Shown here: positions 11,418 to 24,098 of the stretch, piece by piece
Numbering within the stretch: the first letter of the stretch is position 1
How the letters are laid out: each line of letters begins with the position of its first letter
From: Platerodrilus igneus
Taxonomy: Eukaryota > Arthropoda > Insecta > Coleoptera > Lycidae
Reading direction: 5' to 3'
NCBI GenBank assembly: GCA_036346225.1
Contig: JARFIW010001459.1
Coordinates: forward strand, 310,001-374,000
Length of the DNA stretch: 64,000 nt
Program-made: the position numbers and the translations under genes
The notes under the pieces: generated by a model
Told to the model about the DNA's origin: nothing
Databases searched by the model: none
The model's input: only the letters and a program-made list of their open reading frames with translations

Positions 11418-12193
11418 TTGCGAGTTGGAGCGGGGAATGTTAGAAGCATGAAACAAGTAGTAAGCTGAAGAACCTAAAAACCGAAATGAATAGGTTAGCA
11501 CTAGACATAGTAGGGATCAGCGAAGTTCGGTGGCCAGAGGCGGGGGATTTTTGGAGCGGAGACTTCAGGGTAATTCATACAGGAGCAGAGGAAGGAAATC
11601 TGGGTGTGGGGATAGTTATGTGTAAAAAGATGGGATACTGTGTAGAAAATTACTTACAAAAGAACGAAAGAGTACTCATGGTTAGATTAGAATCTAAACC
11701 GGTAAACACAGTAATAATACAGGTATACATGCCCACCTCTAGCTACAGTGACGAAGAGGTAGACGCGACCTACAAAGATATCGAAGACATATTAAGACAT
11801 GTAAAAGGACATGAAAATCTAATAATTACGGGGGACTTTAATGCAGTGGTAGGTGAGGGTAGGGAAGAAGCAGTAGTAGGTTTATTTGGTTTAGGCGCGA
11901 GAAATGACTGGAGAAATACGGTAATAGTATTTTGCGGCAAGAACAATTTACTCATCACAAACACATTATTTCAACATCATGCTAGAAGACGATGTGCGTG
12001 GAAGATGTCAGGAGATATAGGAAGATATCAAATAGATTACATTCTTGTTAGACACCGGTTTTGTAATCAAATAAAAGACTGTAGAAGCTACCCAGAAACC
12101 GATATATCCACTGACCACAACATCGTAATTGTGAAGGCCGCACTTAAACTTAAAACTTTGAAAAAAAGAAACGGAAAAGGCACTTTGACTTAG
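11418..12193 (+). pseudogene. RTE-type LINE endonuclease, copy B
   Basis: Better-preserved copy of the EEP endonuclease. The frame is open from 11486 (MNRLALDIVGISEVRWPE) to 12193. It keeps GISEVRW (metal-binding Glu), LIITGDFNAVVG (Asp and Asn), QIDYILVRHR and TDHNIVIV (the DH pair). The upstream part, LRVGAGNVRSMKQ, is separated by a stop (AGCTGA near 11463). The SINE sits just upstream in the LINE 5' region. The protein would nick DNA at the target and is followed by the reverse transcriptase. Confidence 0.82.
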
Positions 12194-14238
12194 AGAAACT
12201 AAAAGATAAAGATATTTAGGAAAGATTAAAAAAAAAGTCAAATGAACTGCTGAAAGGTATCGGGAAAATATCTGATACTATGGAAGTATAAATAGTATGG
12301 AATAACATTACATCCAGCCTAGACATGGCGGCTAGAGATATTCTGGGGTATACACAAAAAGAAAATAAGAAACCATTTATAAGATAAGATATCCTGAATT
12401 TAATAGAAGAAAGACGGAGATACAAAAATAAATCAAACGAAACAGGAAAACGAAGATACAAAGCTTTAAATGGGAAATTATTTTCAAATGCAGGAAAGCT
12501 AAAGAACAATAGATTGATAAAAAGTGCAAAGAGGTACAAACTAGGATGGAAGTAGGAAAGACAGATGAAGCGTACAAACTAATTAGAATGAATTTTAGAG
12601 ATATAAAACCGTATAGCAAAAATACAAAGGACGCGGAGGAAACATTATTATAGAAAATGTAGACAAAATTTGTAGATGGCAAGAATATATTGGGAATTTG
12701 TATGCAGGAGAGGAACTAACTGCATTAGAACAGGAATCAGATATTGAAAATGATGACTTGAGGTATCCTACACTTAGAGATAAGTTTGAAATAGTATTAA
12801 AGAGTCTGAAAAATGGTAAGGCGCCAGGTACAGTTGAGGTGCAAGCAGAAACGTCTCTTTCAACTTTGTAAGCAATATCTATGAGAAAGGCGAGATACCC
12901 AAAGATTTCAAACTTAACATCATATTAGCTATACCAAAAAAAGAAAGGCGCGGATAGATGTGAAAATTTTCGAACAATAAGTTTGACAGCACACGTATCA
13001 AAAATATTAACTAGAATTGTACAAAGACGAATGGAAAAACGAGCTGAAGAGATACTTGGAGAAGATCAATTTCGGTTTAGGCGAAACAGGGAAACACGGA
13101 ATGCTATTTTAGCTCTGAGAGTGATAATGTTGAAAACAATAAAAAAAGGAGAAAGCGTATATATAGGGTTTGTAGATCTGAAAAAAGCATTCATCAATGT
13201 AAAATGGAAAAAAATGTTTGAAATACTCAAAAAAATTGGAATGTGTTATGGGAATAGACAAATAGTACATAGCTTATACAAAGAACAAACATCAGTATTA
13301 GAATTAGAGCAGGAACGTAGAGAAGTAAACATTAGGAAAGGGGTGAGACAGTGATGTGTCCTATCCCGTTAATTTTTAACTTGTACATTGAAGAGGCCAT
13401 GAATACTGTAAAATGCATGAAGATATTTGGAATTACTATGCCTGGGCAAAAAATTGATATGCTTAGATTTGCAGATGATATAGCGGTATTAGCATCTAGC
13501 AAGGAAGTGTTAGAAGCTGCTCTTAATGAAATGGAAACGGTTCTAACAGAGAGATACGGTATGAAAATTAACAAAACTAAAACTAAGGTACTAGTATGCA
13601 AAGGAGGTGAAAATAAATCAAAAACAAGAATACAAATATTTAACACGAACTTACAAGAGGTTAAGAATTTCTGCTACATAGAAGACCAAATAACACAGGA
13701 TGGGAAAAGCACAAAAGATATAAAGCAAACATTAGTACAAGGCCGTGCTACATTTAACAAGAAAAGGCAACTACTGTGTTCAAAAACAACAAACACAGAA
13801 ACAAGGAAAAGATTGCTTACAATATATGTATGAAGCACAGCCCTGTATGGCTGTGAAGCCTGTACAGTAGGAAAAGCGGACAAGAAAAAGATAGACGGCT
13901 TTGAAGTGTGATACCACTGGCGCATGATGAAGATATCATGGACAGATAAAGTTAAGAACGAGGAGGTACTAAAAATGGTAAGGGAAGAAAGAAATATGTG
14001 GAAAACGGTAAAAGATAGGAGAGATAGGATGATAGGTCGCATACTACGGTACGAGGGAATAGTGGGGGATATATTAGAGGCAGAGATAGGAAAAAAGAGA
14101 AGTAGAGATAGAGTTAGGTTAGACTACTGCACACAGATGGTAAAAGATGTAGACTGTAGGAATTTCAGGGAAATATGTAAGTTAACTCAGAATATAAATC
14201 AATGGAGGTACGCATCCAACCAGTACAAGGATGGATAA
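12194..14238 (+). pseudogene. RTE-type LINE reverse transcriptase, copy B
   Basis: Fuller copy of the RT. KNGKAPGT is near 12810, ISLTAHVSKILTRIV and DQFRFRRNRETRNAI are at 12983-13110, YIGFVDLKKAFINVKW carries the first palm Asp near 13170, and MLRFADDIAVLASS carries the catalytic Asp pair near 13470. The C-terminal segment at 13924-14238 (SWTDKVKNEEVLKMV, MIGRILRYEGIVGDIL) is typical of RTE-clade enzymes. Breaks include a TGA after GVRQ (13352), frameshifts near 12860, and a stop near 13832. Confidence 0.82.
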
Positions 14239-14239
14239 G

Positions 14240-15316
14240 TTAATAACGAAGAAAGTAACCGTATTTAAACATGATGACTACTATAAGCAACTACAAGTAT
14301 TGGATGGCCAATATTCTCGAATAATGTTAATTGTGTAAAACGATTTACTGAAAAACTATTAATTCGGCAAATGCTTAAGTGTTGGGGAATCTTGGCAGCC
14401 ACAGGCTGCTTAACCCCCTTCACTGAATCTCGGTGAAATATGTCATAAAATTAGAAAACAATAGAAGGGGAATCGAGCTGTATACAGACTGTATGAGAAT
14501 TTCAGGGAACTGTGTAGGCCAGTTCGGAATATAAATAAGTAGAGGCACGTGTCCAACCAGTTCGGAGACGGAAAACCTAATGACGAAACAATAAACTCAG
14601 ATAAATCTGATGATTATTATAAACAACTAAAGGTGCTGGTTGTGAAATATTCGCAACTAATGTTGACTGTGCGAAAAGATGTATTGGAAAAATGTTAAAT
14701 CAGTAAATGCTCAAGTGCTGGGGGAACTTGACAGCCATAGGTCGCCCCCTTCACAACTACTGAATATCGGAGAAATAGGGTATATAATTGTAAAACACTA
14801 GACGGGTCCGAACTGCATCTAACAAGAAAGAATATCGTGTATGATGAAAGACATCAAACATACGAGCAAGAAGGAAATTGTTGAAAGCATATGTGTGGAG
14901 CACAGCACAGTATGTCTATCAAATACGGGCAGTAGGAAAAGCAGACAGAAAAACGGTAGTAGCTTTTTGGAATGCTGTGTTTCAGATGTATGAGGATGAT
15001 AGCATGGACAGACAAAGTTAATAACAAATAGGTTATAGAAATAGCAGGGGAGGAAAGATATCTGTAGAAAAAAGTAGGAGAAAGAGAAAGGCAAAATACG
15101 TTCTAAGGCATTTTTGGGGAATAGTATGGAATATATTACACGCAGAGATAGGAAAAACGAGGTAGATGTAGACCTAGATCAGATAGTGATAGATTCAGGC
15201 TGTGCAATCAGGGAAATGTGTAGGCAAGTTCAGAATAGGAAACTATGATGGTACGCGTCTAACCAGTTCCAGGACTGAAGATCTAATGATAATGATCAAT
15301 TGCTTTAAGTAGAAAC
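14240..15316 (+). repeat. Stacked RTE-type LINE 3' tails, copy B and beyond
   Basis: Three partial LINE ends follow one another: the end of the main copy to about 14450, a second tail at 14480-14770, and a third piece from about 14880 to the mariner at 15317. The last is again readable as the region after the RT (GATAGCATGGACAGAC, then AGAGATAGGAAAAACGAGG). Each carries a version of the CAAGTGCTGGGGGAACTTGACAG-type terminal block or of the C-terminal coding sequence. No intact gene is present. Confidence 0.55.
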
Positions 15317-15318
15317 TA

Positions 15319-16630
15319 CAGTATTGCCCGAAATAAACAGTACTGAAACTAAGTTGGCGGTGTTTTTATGCGTGCGCTGTCACACTCAAGTTAGCTAGTA
15401 TAGACCTGTCAAGTAAACCTCAAACAAGTAATTAGTAGGGCCTAATTTTTAAAAATGGTGTTAAGTACAGAGGAGAAAGTGTTTCTGGTAGAGCATTATT
15501 TTCGTTCATACGGAATCGGCCGACGTAATGGTGCAAGTTTGCTATACGTGTCTGATCAATTCACACAAAGGTTTAATAAACGTTCTCCAAGTAATGCTGT
15601 AATTTTGAAGGTTATTGAAAAGTTTAGAAATACAGGTAGTGTATTGTGCCAACGAAAAGGAAACTCAGGGCGTCCCAGGACAGTTAACAACAACAATAAC
15701 CATGAACGTGTTTTGAGCAAATCTTAGAAAATCCGAAAGTCAGCCAGGCAAGGACAGCGTTACAACTTGATTTAAAAGAACTTCCTTTCAAAGAATCCTG
15801 AAGGAGCTGGGTACATTTTCGTATGTGATTCAGGTACATCAACAACTACATTCTCGGGATTATCGCAGTAGAGTGGAATATTGCGCCAGAATTCTCGCGT
15901 TACAGTATGAAAATCCTGAATTTTTGAAAAATGTTTGGTTTTCAGACGAAGCACATTTTCACTTGTCAGGCTATGTGAATCGTCGCACAAATCGATTTCT
16001 GGGCTTTGCCAGACCCGATGAGGTTCAAGAGGTTCCTTTACATAGTGAAAAAGTGAGTGTCTGGTGTGCTGTTTCCGGACACGGAATCATTGGTCCGTAC
16101 TTTATCGAAGAGAATGGTAGGCAAGTCACACTTAATCAGCAGAGGTACAGACAAATTTTAACACGATTTATCCCTGATCTACGTCAATTCTGTCGTGCAC
16201 GTAACTTGGCATTTCGAAACCAATTTTTTCAGCAGGACGGGGCAACTTGCCATACTGCTGCCGCAATTCGTCAATTTCTTCAAGAACATTTCACAAGCAA
16301 ATTCATATCACGATTTACTGACTTCCTTATCCTTCACATTCTCCAGACCTCACACCTCCAGACGCATACATTTGGGGCATGGCTAAAAATGCCGTTTTCA
16401 AACGGGCACCACAAACCATCGATGAATTAAAGGATGCCGTTAGAGTCTTCTTCGCAGCCCTGAGACAACCCTTATTCAATAACATGACCAGAAACTTAGA
16501 ACATCGTTATGAAGTCTGTCTCGAACGAGGAGGTGCACATTTAGAACATATAATAAAGTGTCAATAAGATGTATTTTTTAAATATACAAAACAATTACAA
16601 TTTCAGTACTGTTTATTTCGGGCAATACTG
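15319..16630 (+). mobile_element. Tc1/mariner element with 30-bp inverted repeats
   Basis: Both ends carry the same 30-bp inverted repeat beginning CAGTATTGCCCGAAATAAAC (15319-15348 and 16601-16630), each flanked by TA (15317-15318 and 16631-16632), the mariner target duplication. The element is 1312 bp, normal for the superfamily, and holds a single transposase gene broken by frameshifts. It sits in the decayed LINE tail. Confidence 0.92.
15455..16567 (+). pseudogene. Mariner-like DDD transposase (broken)
   Basis: Starts MVLSTEEKVFLVEHYF with a helix-turn-helix region (15455-15727) that ends in a premature TAG. The catalytic domain resumes at about 15825-16430 and its end at 16379-16567. 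VWFSDEAHFHLSG carries the first Asp, QQDGATCHTA the second, and PPDAYIWG the third. Allowing for one frameshift between them, about 41 residues separate the second and third, which suggests the DD41D group rather than DD34D mariners. The enzyme would cut and paste the element through its inverted repeats. At least three lesions make it inactive. Confidence 0.85.
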
Positions 16631-16632
16631 TA

Positions 16633-18678
16633 TTTAGTTAAACATCGGCTTGTCTGGCGAAATTAGTGAAATTAGTGGTTATAGTTTTACAGTTCTACAT
16701 GAAAATTGTCCACTTGTGTGGAGTGCCAACATAACATTAAATGACGTTTCAATAGTTGAATATTTGTTCGTTTATTAGCCGTTTTTTAGTTTTTGCAATT
16801 ATTTACTACGGATAAATTGATTGAATTACTTTAGCTATTTAGAAAAATTTTTAAATTCTCTAAAGTAGCTTGATTATATGGGTTTTCTAATTGTTTATTT
16901 ATATTGCCAGAATTTTTAATAACCTCTACCCCTGAATCTGAATTTATTAAGTGGAAACCTTAAAATTGATTTATTAAATCGTTATCTCATTATCGCTTAT
17001 AAATTATAATCGATAATATATACAAATTTTGCAGTCTTAATAGGAAAACGAAAGGAATTAAAGCTTGATTACGTTAATGCCATGTGTTCATCTTCAAAGT
17101 CCTAATATTCGCTTAGGTTTCATCTTGTGAATTGTTTTCGTTTCCAAGAAAAATTCACCGTTGTTCATCTAAAAGCAATCACGTCCTCAAACGATTTTTT
17201 CTCGTCTAATTTGTGAATGAATTTAATAAAAAATATACCAAAGAACAATATGCTAGCGATATACATTCGCTATAAACCCGTATACTTTGAGTTCTGTTTT
17301 TACGTCGTAAGAAGGGATCAATCTTTGCTTCCCAAAATTTGCCAAAACAATCCTACACATTTGTGCCAATTAAGTGGGCCGCTTTCGAACCCTTTTTTTT
17401 TATAGAAATTTAATTTGATACAATGGAACAAATTTTATACACATGAGAACGCTCATGTATCTTACAGTCTGCAACGCTCGTAACGATCTAACTACTAAAA
17501 CGCACGCTACTGCTATTTATGCTTTCTGTAAAATAGAATTTCTATTGCAATAACTTGCATAACAACTGTGTACTGAACATAATTCCACAAGACTAAGCAA
17601 CTATAATACTTTCTTCATCGTTCAAACTCGGTAACAATTTACTTTCTTGTGCAGATTATTTACATTCTCCATAGTAGGAATTATCTCCATTATTACATTA
17701 TTTATAAACTTCCGTTTAAATACAACTTAAACCTTTTGATTGAATTCTTTACATTGCTAGTACAACACTACTGAGCTTTAACAAATCCCAACTATAAAAG
17801 CTAATACATCGTTAATGACTTAGACAGCTGCACCGATTACTTAAGCTTCAGATTAGTAGGCCGTGCTTTAAAACAGTTGCTTAGAAACTCGCAGTATACA
17901 AACGGCTGCTTTTTGAAATTACATATTATGCAACCATTTAACACTTAATTGTTTAATGTTATCAACCAACGAAATATTATCGAGATACTCACAGTTTACA
18001 TATCCCAGCCTGTTGTAACTAACGAACCAATTTATACTTTATCATTCAATTCTTTGATGGGTATTCGATTTCGAATAAATTTACTGAAGCGGTTGCGTTT
18101 TAAGCTACACCCAGATTACTGAACAATCTTAATTGCTTCGATTATTGTACAAAAACGCTAAACCTTTGTTGATCCGAAATTCTAGCATTAGCTCCTTTGT
18201 GTTTAAAATCGAACTCTTTGTCTTCGCAAACGTACGGCTGTAATGAGTATAATATATCTCTACCAATAAACCGATAAAATAGTATCCGCTTAATCTAGAT
18301 GCACACAACAAAGGAAGCGTAAAATTTTCAAGACGTTTCTCATTCATCACTTTAAAAGGTTGCCTCGTTCTTTCGCTTGCTCCTCGTTATGTTAGAAATC
18401 AATGCATTTACAAACGTAAAATATTTTAGGTTTATGCAACGTTTAATTTCAATTTGAAGGTAGACGAACGTCTATAATAAACTTTCAGAGGATGTTGTTA
18501 AACAATTTAAATAACAGAAATGTTCTTATTGTCAAAATTTTTCGTAACCAGTATTTAATGAAGAATGATTCGTTAGTCTTGGAAATTTTTGTAACTTTTA
18601 ATGTGGTAAAACTAAGTCAGTGTGTGCAGTTCAGAATTAAGTGACAGATATAAGGAATTCCCAACACTAGGTATATTA
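16633..18678. other. Non-coding AT-rich stretch
   Basis: Two kilobases between the mariner and the hAT target site. Short open frames (17217-17405 and 18129-18350) show no recognisable domain and look like chance. I see no inverted repeats, tandem arrays or RNA genes. Confidence 0.6.
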
Positions 18679-19199
18679 CTCTGAAACAGGTCCGGATTTA
18701 AGGTGTCTGCCGCCCCGAGGCACTATTCTTAGATCCGCCCCTCTTTCCTCTTTAATCCTTTGTATACATTTTATTCCTCCTGAAATAAATATTGCTTAAA
18801 ATACTTTGAACCTAACAAATTTACAAGTGGCACTGCTAAGGTCACGAAAAAATACATGACGGTTTAATATTACCTTGCTTGTATATACGTACATACGTGT
18901 ATTATTTTATGATATTGACCATTGATGTAGGACAATATTGAAGGAATAAACAAAAACAAAAATTGACGGATTAAATTCTTACTTATTTAAATAAAAGGAA
19001 CGGTTCTTAGTTGGCTAATGTAATAGTCATTATTTTTATAACGTAATATTATAATAAAAATCTTAAATGCATAAATGTATTAATTGTAATGAGATAACTA
19101 AGAAAAGACTAATAAAAAATGATCAACTACGATTGCATAGCTATTACTACTAGTAGTTTTTAGTATACAGTTTGTATAAATTGATTAATGATAATACAT

Positions 19200-21087
19200 T
19201 CACATTAGTTTTCGTCTTGCTTTCATTAATGAAAATCCTTCAATTATGTTTTCAAAGTTCATTTTCTCCCCATTTAAAAGTTCTGCTTCAATATGTAGAA
19301 GTGAAAGTGACTTTAGTTTTCCTTCATTCATTGTCGACCTAGCACATGATTTTATTCTTTTTAAAGCAGAAAACGAACGTTCTGCAGAACAATTAGAAAC
19401 AGCTGTGCATAAATACATACGAAAAGCAATGTCAATGTTTGGAAATGTTGACTGAAGTTGTTGTTCTCGAATATACTTCATCGTATGCAGTGTGGTGTTC
19501 CTAATATTCTGAGATTTTAATAAACCAGCAAAATGAACACACTCATTAGCAGCGCTTGTTCTATATCATTTTCATATAAAGATTGAAGTTTCTTAGCACG
19601 TTCAATGACAGTTTGTAGTGGCGTAGTAGACAATTCGTCAAAAACTGAAAACTTGTTTGCTATAGAGTTATTGACGTTTTTCCTCCTGAGTAATTCTGAT
19701 TTTAAACGATCGAGGACTACATAGAAGGTTTCCACCTTAAACTTGAAGAATAACTTCAGAATCTCTGTTTTCATCAGCCCGGCGTTTTATTTTTCTTTGA
19801 CGTTTGTTACAGCACGACTCGTAGTCAACATAGCAACCTTTTTGGCTCGTTCTTCGTACACCAAGAACAATCTCCGAAGCGAATCGATAAATGCGATTAA
19901 CGTTTCATACAATCTTACTACTTTTTCAAGTGAAGTATCTACTTTTTGGAGCGTTTGGCTTACTTCTCTAACCTGTCCAATATGTCACCCCAAAGTTTTT
20001 TAATAAATATTGTTTCGAGTCTATTTAAAGACTTTAACAACCCTGAAGCTTTACATCTTACTAGAAGCTTTTCACTATCATCTTCATAATAAGCCAGAGC
20101 CAATCTTACACTTTCTAAATTTTCACACGAGCTTTTACAAGCCTTTTCTCGAGCGCTCCATCTTGTATCACTCAAACCCTTGAGAGTTTTACCTTTAAGT
20201 TGACTCTGTTGACTGAAACTCAAGAGATTTTCTTATCTCTTAGTAGATGCAACAAAAACGTTATACACATTTTAAATTAAATTAAAGAACTCCGGGCAGC
20301 AACTTGCAGCGCATGTACCTACTAGATTAAAAAATGTACCGAACAAGAAACAAAAAGTGTTTTTAGATTTTCATTCTTAATTCGAGGTTGCAAGCCACTA
20401 CACACTTCTGACATGTTGCTCGCATTATCATACGACTGCCCTCTACAATCAGCTAAATTAGTAGAGTTTGAATTCAAAACATTTATAACAGCATTAGCTA
20501 AATTCTCTGATTTATGTCCGGGATTAGGCAAAAAAAAAAGAACCGTTTAATGGGATAGCCACTTTCTTGAACATATCGCAAGACAAATAATAACTGATCT
20601 ATGTGACTGACATCGGGTAAAGTATCCACTATTATGGAATAGTACTTAGCTCGTTTCACTGCACTAATTATAATATTCTTTACCTTAGAAGCTAGCAATT
20701 TGACCACTTCATCGCATATAACAAAAGAAAGGTAGGAAGTTTTTCCCGAACCTGGGTTACCAAATCTTTGATTGTGTTCCGCGAGAAATGGGTCGAATTC
20801 AGATACTAATTCTAAGAACATCATATAATCTCCGTTGTGCATGGACCAAAATACTTCATCATCTCCTCGGAAGGGACGTCCGCGGCTTGCTAATTTTCTG
20901 ACAACTGCAAATACTCTTTTCAGAACACTCCTCCAGTATTTTTTTTAGTGTCAACATAAGATTCATTGTAGGTTTCTAGAGTTCCTAGGTTTTTACCGGG
21001 TCAAAAAAACCTAGTTCAGGGTTCATGTGAAGTTGAGAATTTTCATGGACTGATAAAATCGTTCCAATATTTTTACAATCTGATACA
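19200..21087 (-). pseudogene. hAT transposase, C-terminal part (ZMYM1-like)
   Basis: Continues the protein whose N-terminus lies beyond the Polinton. Fragments in changing frames follow: a continuation of the zinc-finger region at 21087-20990 (SDCKNIGTILSVHENS), KTSYLSFVICDEVVKLLA with YYSIIVDTLPDVSHIDQL (catalytic Asp region) at 20498-20842, CRGQSYDNASNMS at 20322-20531, LKGLSDTRWSAREKA (D-T-R-W motif) at 19960-20223, and the dimerisation domain SNCSAERSFSALKRIKS at 19200-19481. At least five frame changes make it inactive. It would have excised and inserted the host hAT element. Confidence 0.85.
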
Positions 21088-23046
21088 AGTAGGGTATATA
21101 CAGGGCTACGACTTACCCATCGCAAATCTTAAATTTGCACAATAGTTTTCTTCGACTAAGCATTTTATACCCCCAGGCACGGATAATTTCAACATTCGCA
21201 ATGAATTCGCACATTTAGTAACAAAAATCTGCACAATAGTTTTCTTCAACTAAGCAATTTTTAGCCCCAGGCATGGCTAATTTACTTAAATTCTAATTTG
21301 TGCAATTATTCGCACATCTGGCAAAGGGTCAGCACCCCGATCTGGCACGGATCTTGATCTCAGCACCCCGATCTGGACCATCTAACCTTTAATCGGCAAA
21401 TATTCGCCTAAATTTGCACAATAGTTTTCTTCAAGTAAGCATTTTTTAGCTCCAGGCATGGCTCGTGCTATCGGCACCCTAATCTGGACCGTCATCCTTC
21501 TCCAGGACCACCGGATAAACAAAATTATTCCGCTACTGTCTCTGTCTGATACATTACTCCTTATGGAGCCCTCCTTATGGGAAATAACATACCGAATTGT
21601 CTCTGTCTGATACATTACTCCTTATGGAGCCCTCCTTATGGGGCCACCGCATAGGCAGATTCTTCCGCTAATTTATTTAATTTTTTAAACTAATCTAATA
21701 CATAACTAGATTAATCCCGTTAACCCTAATGCAATCTTTTGCAAATTAAATTCTTATTTGACACAATCTCCCGTCGGGGCCTGGGCAGGGCCACCGGATA
21801 GACAAAATTCCTTCGCTACTGTCTCTGTCTGATACATTACTCCTTATGGAGCCCTCCTTATGGGAATTAACATACCGGATTGTCGCTGTCTGATACATTA
21901 CTCCTTATGGAGCCCTCCTTATGGGGCCACCGCATAGGCAAATTCTTCCGCTAATTTATTTAATCTTTTAAACTAATCTAATACATAACTAGATTAATCC
22001 CATTAACCCTAATGCAATCTTTTGCAAATTACGAATCCATCGAATCTGCAAATTCTCCCAGCTAGCAACATTTACATAAATCTGCAAACCAATTAGCAAA
22101 CCAATAAACTAAAAAGACATGTATCCGTTTATTTGCAAATTGGTGTTCAAACACAAGCACATTATTTTTTGATTCAACTAGCTCTTAGTGGAGACGTGTG
22201 GGGAATAACTTACAGCTTATAAACTAAAACGTCAGGATGTTATTATTATTAACAACCCATTGGAAAATGACAATAAGCGTTAATACAGTTTATTCGGTAT
22301 ACTAATCATTAATAACACAAATTTGCATACAGTTTAAGATACATAGATCGGTAAAAAAATCTGCAAATGATAAAATGTTAATTTTAGTCTACTTCAAGGT
22401 CTATGTTCCACTGTTGCACCCGACTTTACCCCAGGCTAATCATATCAACATTTTCTTAGCATCAACTAGCTCTTAGTGGTGTGAGGGAAAAACTTACAGC
22501 TTATGAACTAAAACGTCAGGATGTTATTATTATTAACAACCCATTGGAAAATAACAATAAGCGTTAATACAGTTTATTCGGTATACTAATCATTAATAGC
22601 ACAAATTTGCATACAGTTAAGATACATAGATCGGCAAAAAATTCTAATTCAGCGTCTTGATGCAAGAATAATAATTTTAAACTAAAAAAGACTTACCTCC
22701 TGCTTGTGCCTCGTTCTTCGGAAGTTGAAACAGATATTTTGAACTAGAAACCCCTAGGCCATACTTATATGAATCGACAGATCCTTTCCAATCAACATAA
22801 ATCCTGTTATAAAACAGGACCATCGACTTTGATGCCCTTTCACCGAACGCTCTACTTTCATATTGTTTATGGAAAATTTCAAAAAATGTTTCTTAACCCT
22901 AAGGTATTTGATTACGTTACACAAACCACGATAATTGCATGGTTTTAAATAGAGGTACTGGTAAACTAAAAACTGCTAAAATACATATTGCAGAAACAGT
23001 CTTTGAGAAGGATTCGTACTTTAGATATATGCGTAAATAAAAATTC
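21088..23046 (+). repeat. Polinton left inverted repeat
   Basis: Matches the reverse complement of 33203-35767. From outside in, it holds the terminal 45 bp, three subterminal iterons (near 21140, 21240 and 21420, each containing TTGCACAATAGTTTTCTTC or a close variant), about two units of the 283-bp tandem repeat (21478-22030), then a unique part ending near 23046 at a CAGTCTTTGAGAAGGATTCG-type block. A segment of about 200 bp (22165-22360) is repeated at 22463-22650 only on this side. Confidence 0.85.
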
Positions 23047-24051
23047 AAACTATAACAATATCTAAACCAAAAAGCACTCCATATTTAAAATGAACTCTCT
23101 AGCGTAAAAGCACTTCTTAACAAGAGATAATTCGCGAAAAATATTACCCAAGAAATGAATTTAATTACGGAAATATCCATAAAACAAATAATAAATAACG
23201 TCTTCGACCTTATTAAAATGTAACATAACTAATAACCTGTAATTTGTTGGCACAAAATGCAAGCTCTTTGTATGCATTACGATACATTACGCGTAGAACC
23301 GAATTGGGAAAACTTACAGATTTTCAATAATATTTATGTAGAAAAGAGCGTTAAAACGAGGTGTTATTTATAACACAATAGCATATTATGCAAAATCCGA
23401 AACCTCCAATTTCTGCAAAACGATAACGAACGAGCATAAGTTATCAATGTTTATTTATTTTCAGTCTAATTATACATCATCGTTAAAGCACTGAGCAATG
23501 TCATAGTCATTTACACTTATTAGAGTGTAAAAGGAATATTTTGGATGACAGGAAAACAAACTCATTCTGGACATTACGAAACATAACTCATTAGAATCAA
23601 ATTGTGAAAATTCTCAAAAATATTTTTGTAACTCTAAAATAATTAGTAAAACTACATTACATCAAATCGCTATAATTAATTAACTTTAACTATAAGTACA
23701 ATGGTTTTCTTCAACTAAGCAATTTTTAGTGCAAATAAGTCTTAATAATACTATGACTATGCAACACATATACAAAATTTGCAATTACTTTTAGTAGCTA
23801 GTAGTATTCTTCTACCTTGTCAGCAATAAATATTTTACACAAAACCTATAATCTGTTACCACTGTGCATGGTTTTACAAAATTAGCGATCTCGCTGCTAT
23901 AGTCGGGTCTACAGTTGTTGACGCTTCTCTTAAGGCCTCACGGCGGGCAATAATCATTAGCTTAATCAGGTGTACCAGTAACTTTACCTTTGCGGTGAAA
24001 GCCTAATGATAGATATACTAATGTATGCTCTGGAATTTGACATTGTTGAAC

Positions 24052-24060
24052 TATATAAAA
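24052..24060 (+). promoter_or_regulatory. Candidate TATA box of the three-exon mini-gene
   Basis: TATATAAAA lies 39 bases before the proposed ATG at 24099. The preceding 100 bases (about 23905-24010) are richer in G and C than their surroundings. The spacing suits a polymerase II core promoter with a very short leader. Confidence 0.4.
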
Positions 24061-24098
24061 TACCGAGCGAGGTTGGAGGTTATATCTAGTTAACTACA

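Larger units (their letters stand above)
6342..15026 (+). repeat. Tandem segmental duplication, copy B
   Basis: Second unit of the same block. It begins with Gypsy RNase H sequence at 6342-6578, which for copy A would lie left of the window. At 15026 it runs on into further LINE-tail sequence, while copy A at the equivalent base (6341) jumps to Gypsy sequence, so the junction 6341/6342 is the duplication breakpoint. Differences from copy A are a 704-bp deletion in the hAT fragment, an extra SINE (10966-11263) and fuller LINE RT sequence. Confidence 0.8.

Noticed and set aside
17217..18350. Small genes in the gap between mariner and hAT
   Set aside because: Short frames with no domain or signal, in AT-rich DNA where such lengths occur by chance.
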